A DNA stretch of 20,767 nucleotides from the NCBI GenBank assembly GCA_900769775.1, contig CAAGHT010000016.1:1-20767 (forward strand), in the 5' to 3' direction. The translations under genes were made by a program, and so were the position numbers. Below the pieces are notes generated by a model. It had not been told where the DNA came from. It saw nothing but the letters and a program-made list of their open reading frames with translations, and did no database searches. Origin of the DNA: Clostridia bacterium. GTDB taxonomy: Bacteria > Bacillota > Clostridia > Oscillospirales > Acutalibacteraceae. Each line of letters opens with the position of its first letter. Positions within the stretch are counted from its first letter, which is position 1. Positions 14,510 to 20,767 of this stretch are shown in pieces.

Positions 14510-16260
14510 TCATTTGCCATATCGTAAAATTTGCGGTAGATGCCGCCGAGGGCGAGGAGAGTTTCGTGGTTGCCCTCCTCAACAATTCCCTCATCGGTTA
14601 AAACTAAAATTCTGTCTGAGCGCTGAATGGTGGTAAGTCTGTGGGCGATGGTCACCGTTGTTCTGCCCTCCGAGAGCGCCGCGAGACTTTTTGCAACGGC
14701 ATATTCACTCTCATTATCAAGGGCGCTCGTTGCCTCATCAAGTATGATAATCGGGGGATTTTTAAGGAAAACCCGGGCTATACTGATACGCTGCTTTTGT
14801 CCTCCCGAAAGCTTTACTCCCCTCTCGCCGACATAGGTGTCATAGCCGTCTTTAAGACCTCTGATAAACTCATCTGCGCCTGCCTTACGAGCGGCTTCAA
14901 TAACCTCATCACGGGTGGCATCAGGTCTGCCGTAAAGAATATTTTCGGCTACCGTTCCCGAGAAAAGATATACATCCTGCTGTACCATACCGATATTTTC
15001 GCGCAGACTTTTAAGGGTATATTCCTTAATATTTCTGCCGTCAATCAAAACCTCGCCGCTATCGACATCATAAAAACGCGGAATGAGGTTGCAAAGGGTG
15101 GTTTTACCGCTTCCCGACGGGCCTACAACGGCAATTTTCTCGCCGCTTTTAATAGTCAGATTTAAATTTTTAAAGACCTTATTATGGTCATCCGGGTATT
15201 CAAAATCAACCGATTTAAAGGAGATTTCTCCCTTTGGACGCTCCATTTTTACGGCATGCGGCTCGTCAAAGATTTCAATATCGGCATCCATTATCTGCAA
15301 AAAGCGCTCGATTCCGGTCATACCTCTCTGGAACTGCTCGGTAAATTCGATTATTCTTCTCACGGTAGCTATAAAGGTTGTAACATAAAGCAGATATGCG
15401 ACCAAATCGCCTGCCGTGATATCTCCCTTAATGAGGAAAAAGCTGCCCGCAATAACTACAGTTGCATACATAATTCCGTCAAAAAGTCGTGTTGTGGTGG
15501 AAAAGGCGCCCATATAGCGATAGCCGCGCTTTTTGATTTTATAAAAGTTCTGGTTATCCTCCTCAAACTTCTCCTGCTCGATATCCTCATTCGCAAAAGC
15601 CTTTACTATGCGCTGACCGAGAAGCGAATCTTCAATTCGGGAATTAAGCTCGCCAATCATCACCCTCTGCTTTCTGAAGGTTTCCTTCATCCGCCGATTG
15701 AGAATTCGGCAGATGACTAACATTATCGGGATAACCGTAAAGATTATGAGGGTTAGCGGAATGTTAATATTCATAAGTATAACAAAGGAGACTATACCCT
15801 TTATTCCCGCTATGAAAAACTCCTCCGGACAGTGATGAGAAAACTCGGTAACATCAAAAAGGTCGTTGGTAATTCTTCCCATAATCTGTCCGACCTTGGT
15901 ATTGTTAAAATAGGTGTCCGAAAGGCTATGCAGATGTCGGTATGCATCCCGCCTCATATCGGTCTCGATTTTTGTTCCCATAACATGGCCGATATATGCC
16001 ATATAGTAATAAGCAGCGGAGTCAATAATTCGCAAAATAAGATATAAAATGCCTATTTGTAGTATGTATTCTACCGTGAGAAAAGCAATATCGTTCATAG
16101 CGTAGTTTGTGATATTTCGCATAATAAGTGGTAAAATTATCTCGCAAACGGTGGTAAGCGAGGCACAAAACAAGTCAAAAACTACGGTCGGAATATACTT
16201 TTTATAATAGGGCAAAAAGCGTTTTAAAAGGGTGCCCGTTTTATAGGTTCTGTCAGCCAA
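14500..16260 (-). CDS. multidrug/lipid-type ABC exporter, fused membrane and ATPase domains
   Basis: Half-transporter of 586 residues that would work as a homodimer or heterodimer, exporting drugs, lipids or peptides; the substrate cannot be read from the sequence. Six membrane helices occupy about residues 22-300. The ATPase has Walker A GPSGSGKTT (380-388), a Q-loop near Q427-Q428, signature LSGGQ (484-488), Walker B IIILDEA with E509, D-loop SALD and switch H540. All catalytic residues are present, so it could act alone. The start is TTG 16260, supported by GAGGTG seven bases upstream. It has its own promoter and no partner half-transporter next to it. Confidence 0.93.
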   Translation of the reverse strand: MADRTYKTGTLLKRFLPYYKKYIPTVVFDLFCASLTTVCEIILPLIMRNITNYAMNDIAFLTVEYILQIGILYLILRIIDSAAYYYMAYIGHVMGTKIETDMRRDAYRHLHSLSDTYFNNTKVGQIMGRITNDLFDVTEFSHHCPEEFFIAGIKGIVSFVILMNINIPLTLIIFTVIPIMLVICRILNRRMKETFRKQRVMIGELNSRIEDSLLGQRIVKAFANEDIEQEKFEEDNQNFYKIKKRGYRYMGAFSTTTRLFDGIMYATVVIAGSFFLIKGDITAGDLVAYLLYVTTFIATVRRIIEFTEQFQRGMTGIERFLQIMDADIEIFDEPHAVKMERPKGEISFKSVDFEYPDDHNKVFKNLNLTIKSGEKIAVVGPSGSGKTTLCNLIPRFYDVDSGEVLIDGRNIKEYTLKSLRENIGMVQQDVYLFSGTVAENILYGRPDATRDEVIEAARKAGADEFIRGLKDGYDTYVGERGVKLSGGQKQRISIARVFLKNPPIIILDEATSALDNESEYAVAKSLAALSEGRTTVTIAHRLTTIQRSDRILVLTDEGIVEEGNHETLLALGGIYRKFYDMANETK

Positions 16261-16267
16261 AATAAAT

Positions 16268-16273
16268 CACCTC
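16268..16273 (-). promoter_or_regulatory. ribosome binding site deciding the TTG start of the ABC exporter
   Basis: GAGGTG on the minus strand is seven bases before TTG 16260, and the reading frame opens directly into a plausible exporter N-terminus. Confidence 0.7.
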
Positions 16274-16282
16274 AACGCTATT

Positions 16283-16311
16283 ATTATAAAGGTTTTCACT
16301 TTGAAAATCAA
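16283..16311 (-). promoter_or_regulatory. promoter of the ABC exporter
   Basis: On the minus strand TTGATT (16311-16306) and TATAAT (16288-16283) are 17 bases apart. The -35 box touches the enolase terminator stem. Confidence 0.75.
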
Positions 16312-16341
16312 GGGTATGCGAATTATCTTTCGCATACCCTT
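16310..16341 (-). terminator. terminator of enolase, possibly also an operator
   Basis: A perfect 13-base inverted repeat AAGGGTATGCGAA / TTCGCATACCCTT with a six-base loop, seven bases past the enolase stop. The T run on the minus strand is imperfect (TTGATTTTC), so termination may be incomplete. Confidence 0.75.
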
Positions 16342-16348
16342 TTACAGT

Positions 16349-17584
16349 TTAAATAAAGCCCTTTTCTATCTCTAAAAGACGGTTGTATTTTGCAAGTCGC
16401 TCGCTTCGGCAGGGGGCTCCCGATTTTATCTGCCCCGCCGCTGTTGCAACCGCTAGGTCGCTTATAAAGGTGTCCTCTGTCTCGCCCGAGCGGTGGGAAA
16501 TTACAGTGGTATATCCGTTTTCCTGTGCCAGCTTTATTACACTCAGAGTTTCGCTCACGGTGCCTATCTGATTCGGCTTTATAAGAATTGAGTTTGCCGC
16601 CTTCATAGCTATGCCCTGTCTGAGCCTTTTTTCATTAGTCACAAAGAGGTCATCTCCGACAAGCTGAAGCCTTGTTCCGAGTTTTTCGGTAAGAGAGGCA
16701 AAGCCCTCAAAATCACTCTCGGCAAGTCCATCCTCAAGCGATACTATGGGGTAGGAATTTGCGAGGTCCGCCCACATATCAATCATCTCGGTTTGGTCGA
16801 GCTTTTTACCCCTTTTTGGCATTTTGTAAATTCCGCTTGTGCTCATCCACTCACTCGCCGCGGCATCAAGGCAAATCTTTACCTCGTTTAGATTAAAGCC
16901 GGCTCTCTCAATAGCCTTTACGATAAGCTCAAGTGCCTCTTTGTCGTCTCGCAAATCGGGCGCAAAACCACCCTCATCACCCACCGCGGTAGAGAGCCCC
17001 TTTTCCTTTAAAAGCTCCTTTAGAGTATGGTAAACGGCTACGCAAATATCCATAGATTCTGCAAAGCTTTCAGGTCTTGTCGGCTGTATCATAAACTCCT
17101 GAATATCGATATTATTCGCCGCATGAGCGCCGCCGTTTATAATATTCATCATAGGCCTCGGAAAACTCAGCTCTCTGCCTGCTCCGAGGTATTTATAAAG
17201 GGGCATACCACTGCTTTTTGCCGCCGCTCTTGCCGCCGCCATAGAAACGGCGAGAATTGCATTTGCTCCGAGGTTTGATTTGTTATCACTGCCGTCAAGC
17301 TCGCGCATCTTTTTGTCAATCAGTATTTGCTCAGTTACCTCAACTCCCGAAAGGCAGGGCGCGATAACAGTATTTACATTTTCGACTGCTCTTTTTACGC
17401 CTCGACCGAACAGCCGCTCTCCCTTATCGCGAAGCTCATATGCCTCGAAGCTGCCGGTTGAAGCCCCCGACGGAGCCGCCGCACGACCTGTGAAGCCATC
17501 CTCGGTTTCGACCCTTGCTAAAACGGTCGGATTACCTCTCGAATCGAAAATTTCAATAGCCTTTACCGATTTAATTTTACTCAT
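16349..17584 (-). CDS. eno: enolase
   Basis: Converts 2-phosphoglycerate to phosphoenolpyruvate in glycolysis. The active-site set is complete: loop SGAST (39-43), H154 in GGAHA, E163 and E204 (GDEGG), metal ligands D240, E284 and D311, catalytic K336, the SHRSGETED stretch (363-371) and K387. Small departures from the usual sequence are IKPNQIGT (often IKVNQIGT) and GGAHAANN (often GGAHADNN). Length 411 is slightly below the usual 425-435. ATG 17584 has AAAGGAG upstream. It is monocistronic, with a terminator and a promoter region shared divergently with rlmB. A second enolase elsewhere in the genome cannot be excluded. Confidence 0.96.
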   Translation of the reverse strand: MSKIKSVKAIEIFDSRGNPTVLARVETEDGFTGRAAAPSGASTGSFEAYELRDKGERLFGRGVKRAVENVNTVIAPCLSGVEVTEQILIDKKMRELDGSDNKSNLGANAILAVSMAAARAAAKSSGMPLYKYLGAGRELSFPRPMMNIINGGAHAANNIDIQEFMIQPTRPESFAESMDICVAVYHTLKELLKEKGLSTAVGDEGGFAPDLRDDKEALELIVKAIERAGFNLNEVKICLDAAASEWMSTSGIYKMPKRGKKLDQTEMIDMWADLANSYPIVSLEDGLAESDFEGFASLTEKLGTRLQLVGDDLFVTNEKRLRQGIAMKAANSILIKPNQIGTVSETLSVIKLAQENGYTTVISHRSGETEDTFISDLAVATAAGQIKSGAPCRSERLAKYNRLLEIEKGFI

Positions 17585-17673
17585 TTTAAAATCATCTCCT
17601 TTGAGTAGAGTTTGCCCAAAAAATGCTAAATATATTATTATATATAAAAACTCTTTTCTTTTTTACTCACTTG

Positions 17674-17682
17674 TGTTATAAT
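17674..17682 (+). promoter_or_regulatory. extended -10 promoter element of rlmB
   Basis: TGTTATAAT is an extended -10 box; the expected start is near 17689 with a leader of about 38 bases. No good -35 box is present, as is usual for extended -10 promoters. Confidence 0.6.
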
Positions 17683-17726
17683 CTATTTTGTATATTTATG
17701 TTCAAATTTCGGGAGAATGGTTACTT

Positions 17727-18485
17727 ATGAACAACACCACTGAAAAAGAATTCGGAAATAATATAATCGCAGGAAGAAACCCCGTTATGGAGGCACTTCG
17801 ATCAGGTCGCGAGATTGACCGACTGCTCGTTGCTCACGGACAGACGGGCGGCTCTGTTCAGGCAATAATCGCAAAATGCTCTGAGCGCGGCATCCTCATA
17901 AAAGAGGTCTCCCCCTCCAAGCTCGACTATATGACCGCAGGGGCTAATCATCAGGGCGTTGCCGTTATTATTGCAGAGCAGGAATATTGCGAGGTATCGG
18001 ATATACTCGCTCTGGCAGAGGAGCGCGGCGAAAAGCCCTTTATAATAATCTGCGATGAAATAGAAGACCCCCACAATCTCGGCGCAATCATTCGTACTGC
18101 CGAGGCCTCAGGTGTTCATGGAATAATCATCCCGAAGCGCAGAAGCGCCTCCCTCAATGTCACCGTTGCAAAGGCGGCCTGCGGTGCACTCGAATATATG
18201 AAGGTTGCCAGAGTTACCAATATTGCAAACACTATCGACGAGCTCAAAGAGAAGGGTGTTTGGGTATACGGCGCCGATATGGACGGTGAGGACTACTCTA
18301 AAACCGATTTTGACTGCCCCGCCGCACTTGTTATCGGAAATGAAGGCAAGGGAATCGGACCTCTTGTTGCAAAAAAATGCGATGCTATAATCAGCCTGCC
18401 CATGCTTGGAAAAATCAATTCCCTTAACGCTTCGGTTGCCGCAGGAATTCTAATGTATGCGGTAGTTAAAAGCCGTTCAAAATAA
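17727..18485 (+). CDS. rlmB: 23S rRNA 2'-O-methyltransferase, RlmB/TrmH family
   Basis: SPOUT-fold methyltransferase that uses S-adenosylmethionine to methylate a ribose of 23S rRNA (G2251 in E. coli). After an N-terminal substrate-binding domain with IAGRNPVMEAL, the three SPOUT motifs are present: DPHNLGAIIRTAEASG (114-129), VIGNEGKGI (202-210) and LPMLGKINSLNASVAAG (224-240). I chose ATG 17727 (252 residues), with GGGAG at 17711-17715. The longer in-frame TTG at 17688 sits at the predicted transcription start and has no ribosome site. The downstream P-type-ATPase-like gene begins 20 bases after the stop and is probably co-transcribed. Confidence 0.93.
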   Translation: MNNTTEKEFGNNIIAGRNPVMEALRSGREIDRLLVAHGQTGGSVQAIIAKCSERGILIKEVSPSKLDYMTAGANHQGVAVIIAEQEYCEVSDILALAEERGEKPFIIICDEIEDPHNLGAIIRTAEASGVHGIIIPKRRSASLNVTVAKAACGALEYMKVARVTNIANTIDELKEKGVWVYGADMDGEDYSKTDFDCPAALVIGNEGKGIGPLVAKKCDAIISLPMLGKINSLNASVAAGILMYAVVKSRSK

Positions 18486-18505
18486 AGAAAGGAACCGACT
18501 CTTAG

Positions 18506-20767
18506 ATGAATCTTTTTTATAAAAAGACAGACGAAACGGAAAACTTTGAAGATTTTAATACCTTAGAGCTTCCCTTTGTCGGAAAGGATATGGCCGACCC
18601 TTTGCCCACCGAAGAAAAGCCTCCCAAGCCAAAGGCAGAAGAGCCGCCTAAGCCGAAAGCGGAGCCCGAAAAGGTTAAAATGTATCCGGGCGGTGTTTCG
18701 CCCCTTGATGCTCTTAAAAATCAGATGGCTAAAAATGCCGTAGAGCTTGGCGCAGAGCAGCCTGCCGCAGAGGAAACAAAGCCTGAGCTCTTAAAAGAAG
18801 AAAAGGCACCCGAAGCTGAATCTCCGCTCGTAGAGCTTCATATAAAGAAATCTAAGCCCTCTCTGCTTAAAAGATGTATGCCCTATATCTATGATGAGGA
18901 GGGTGTCAGTCAGGTTGATACAAAGCCCGACTATGTGCTTGAAAGCGTAGAGGATATTATCCGCTCGGCAGAGCAACGCGCCGAGGAGAAAATTGCCGAG
19001 AGGTATAAGTTTACTGACTCTTCGGGAAAGCCTATTAAAACTATTAAGATAGAAACCTCTATTAAGGAGCCCGTAAAAGTTGAGGCAGAAAAGCCCGTCG
19101 TGGCAGAGGATGCAACGAAACCCCTCACACTGCCACAGAACGCCGACATTCTGTTTGATGATTTCAGCGGCAAGAAAACCGTTGTTACCCCAAGCGAAAG
19201 CGTTACGGTTCCCTATTCAAATGTTACGAATATTCAGACCGGAATTCAGGATATCACGAGCCACAGCACCACTACCATTCCGGTGGTGTCAAGCCCTAAA
19301 TCTGACACCATGGAGGACATTATCAGCCACACAAGGCCTGTCAATATAAAGGATGCGCCTGCAATCAAGCCCTCCAAGCCTGTTGCAATGTCGGTAAGCG
19401 AATCTGATGAGCTTCCCGAGGTTAGTGATGATTACCGCTCTCCTGATGATACAAAGCGCATCGGAATGAAGCTTAAAAAAGCAAGACGCTCGGCCTTCAC
19501 TAGCCTTGTGACCTCTATTTTCGCGGCAGTGGTTTCGGTGGTATTTGCCTTTATAATTCCTGACAGTCTGTTTGAAAATGCTCCCTTCGTTCCCTGCCTT
19601 ATTCAGTCTGCATTACTTGTTATGGCGGCATTCGGAAGCTTTGGAATTTTCGCCTCCTTCAAGGGAATTTTTACGAAAAAGACCACCTCGGCCGCACCCG
19701 TTGCACTCGCAGTTACGGCAATGCTTATTTATATGCTCTGCGGTCTTATTTTCGGCTTCTACCCGAGCGACCCCGCTCTGCTCGCTATTATTTCGATAGT
19801 GGCATATGACTTTTTTGCATATAAGCGCGCCTCCTCTGTTCTTGACGGCTTCAGAATTGTCGCCTCAAAGAAGGAGAAGAAGGCAATTGCCCTTATCGAT
19901 GACCAGGTAACCGCCAGCTCTATGGCACGCTCGGCTATCGAGGGCGAGGTGCTAGCAGCAGGTGTTAAGAGAACCTCTACAGTTACCGATTATATCCTCC
20001 ACTCCTCCTCTGACTCAGCGTTTGGAGGACATCTTGGCAAGATACTTATCGTTTTCGGTGTTATCTCGCTTATTTTCTCGGTGGTTGTCGGAATCTCTCA
20101 TCAGAGCTTCAGAGTGATAATTGAGTCGCTTGCCATAATGCTTTGCCTTTTTGCAATGCCCACCTTTGCTTTGGCTGAGTTTTTACCCCTTTGTGACCTG
20201 TCGGACAGACTTTATAAGCTTGGCGCTATGGTTTGCGGAAAATATTCCGCCGCAAAAATTGAACAATGCAATGCCGTTGTTATTTCTTCCGAAGAGCTTT
20301 TTCCCGCAGGCTCAATTGAGCTTTACAGCATGAAGCCGCTCGGTGCCAATAATATTGACAATACCCTTAATGCCGCCGCTTCGGTTGCCGCCGCAATAAG
20401 AAGCCCTCTGCTCAGCGCTCTTTCCTCCTATGTTGACCCGAGCGATAAGCGTAAAACCGCCGATACCGTTAAATATGAGGACAACCTCGGTATATCGGGT
20501 TGGGTTGGTGACGACCATATCTTTATCGGTAATCGCACACTTATGGAGGCTCACGGAATAAAGGTGCCCTCTCTTGAGGTCGACAGAAAAATTCTTCACA
20601 GAGGATATTTCCCCGTATATGTTGCCGTCGGTCAGCGCGCCTGCGCACTGCTTATTGTTAAGTATAACCCAGACCGCAAGGTAAGACAAGACCTTGTTCG
20701 CCTTGTTAATGCGGGAATGACACTGCTTATTGACAACTGTGATGCAAACATCACAGCCGATAAGATC
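18506..20767 (+). CDS. P-type ATPase-like membrane protein lacking the catalytic motif (partial, runs off the window)
   Basis: Open without stop for 754 codons to the window end. Residues 1-328 are polar and low in complexity, rich in K, P and E, with KPPKPKAEEPPKPKAEPEK near residue 40. Membrane segments are predicted near 330-352, 361-386, 396-417, 422-440, 511-532 and 537-562. From about 552 the order follows a P1-type ATPase: MPTFALAEFLP (transmembrane Pro), LGAMVCGKYSAAKIEQCNAVV, then SSEELFPAG (594-602) exactly where DKTGTLTxG is expected. Next comes an N-domain-like GISGWVGDDHIFIGN (662-676), and LLIDNCDAN close to the window end in place of the TGDN motif. The actuator region is shortened and has no TGES. 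The phosphorylatable Asp is therefore absent and pumping by the known mechanism is unlikely. It could be a scaffold, sensor or regulatory pseudo-enzyme. ATG 18506 has AAAGAAAGGA upstream. Function unknown. Confidence 0.75.
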   Translation, partial: MNLFYKKTDETENFEDFNTLELPFVGKDMADPLPTEEKPPKPKAEEPPKPKAEPEKVKMYPGGVSPLDALKNQMAKNAVELGAEQPAAEETKPELLKEEKAPEAESPLVELHIKKSKPSLLKRCMPYIYDEEGVSQVDTKPDYVLESVEDIIRSAEQRAEEKIAERYKFTDSSGKPIKTIKIETSIKEPVKVEAEKPVVAEDATKPLTLPQNADILFDDFSGKKTVVTPSESVTVPYSNVTNIQTGIQDITSHSTTTIPVVSSPKSDTMEDIISHTRPVNIKDAPAIKPSKPVAMSVSESDELPEVSDDYRSPDDTKRIGMKLKKARRSAFTSLVTSIFAAVVSVVFAFIIPDSLFENAPFVPCLIQSALLVMAAFGSFGIFASFKGIFTKKTTSAAPVALAVTAMLIYMLCGLIFGFYPSDPALLAIISIVAYDFFAYKRASSVLDGFRIVASKKEKKAIALIDDQVTASSMARSAIEGEVLAAGVKRTSTVTDYILHSSSDSAFGGHLGKILIVFGVISLIFSVVVGISHQSFRVIIESLAIMLCLFAMPTFALAEFLPLCDLSDRLYKLGAMVCGKYSAAKIEQCNAVVISSEELFPAGSIELYSMKPLGANNIDNTLNAAASVAAAIRSPLLSALSSYVDPSDKRKTADTVKYEDNLGISGWVGDDHIFIGNRTLMEAHGIKVPSLEVDRKILHRGYFPVYVAVGQRACALLIVKYNPDRKVRQDLVRLVNAGMTLLIDNCDANITADKI

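Noticed and set aside
15184..15720. A 178-codon + strand frame opposite the ABC exporter
   Set aside because: Antisense to conserved coding sequence, with no ribosome site or domain.
17637..17642. A TATAAT box on the minus strand as an enolase promoter
   Set aside because: The region is so AT-rich that such hexamers are expected, and no -35 box is found at 16-18 bases. A promoter must exist nearby, but I cannot place it.
17688..17726. A longer rlmB starting at TTG 17688
   Set aside because: The TTG coincides with the predicted transcription start and lacks a ribosome site, while ATG 17727 has GGGAG upstream.
18506..20767. Treating the last gene as a working metal or cation pump
   Set aside because: The phosphorylated Asp motif, TGES and intact TGDN are all missing in the visible part.
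18506..20767. Treating the last gene as a decayed pseudogene
   Set aside because: No stop or frameshift in 754 codons and regular codon use argue for a maintained protein.

Overview
The window is a housekeeping stretch of a low-to-moderate GC Gram-positive genome, most likely class Clostridia and probably an Oscillospiraceae/Ruminococcaceae-type gut anaerobe. This rests on the gene set (whiA, hprK, dnaE with a PHP domain, YugP- and CmpB-family proteins), the strong AGGAGG-type ribosome sites, TTGACA/TATAAT-type promoters, a tandem glycine riboswitch and abundant intrinsic terminators. No tRNA, rRNA, CRISPR array, insertion sequence or phage gene was found. The species assignment is inference.

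Layout. At 47-1177 (+) is a long-form PRPP synthetase closed by a terminator. A promoter at 1295-1323, a two-aptamer glycine riboswitch (1343-1514) and a terminator (1529-1565) control an alanine/glycine:cation symporter (1604-3169, +). A short non-coding stretch (3243-3397) holds a purine-rich tract and a branched inverted-repeat structure, followed by the pfkA terminator.

From 10767 down to 3398 (-) runs hprK-murB-whiA-dnaE-pfkA, a compact cluster joining carbon-catabolite control, peptidoglycan precursor synthesis, a WhiA regulator, the replicative polymerase and phosphofructokinase. It has one promoter before hprK and a second before pfkA. The rapZ and yvcK genes that often precede whiA in related bacteria are absent here. 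Upstream, on the same strand but with its own promoter, is an unrecognised membrane protein (10775-12055).

A divergent promoter region separates that gene from the + strand group ychF - YugP-like metallopeptidase - CmpB-like membrane protein (12230-14452). This group converges on a multidrug-type ABC exporter (14500-16260, -) through a shared perfect-palindrome terminator. Enolase (16349-17584, -) follows. Divergent from it are rlmB (17727-18485) and, 20 bases later, the most unusual gene of the window: a protein open to the window end (18506-20767).

This last protein has about 328 residues of charged, low-complexity N-terminus, then six predicted membrane segments and a region laid out like a P-type ATPase. 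The DKTGTLT phosphorylation motif is replaced by SSEELFP and the TGD hinge motif is not intact. It looks like a membrane pseudo-ATPase of unknown role and is the best candidate here for undescribed biology.
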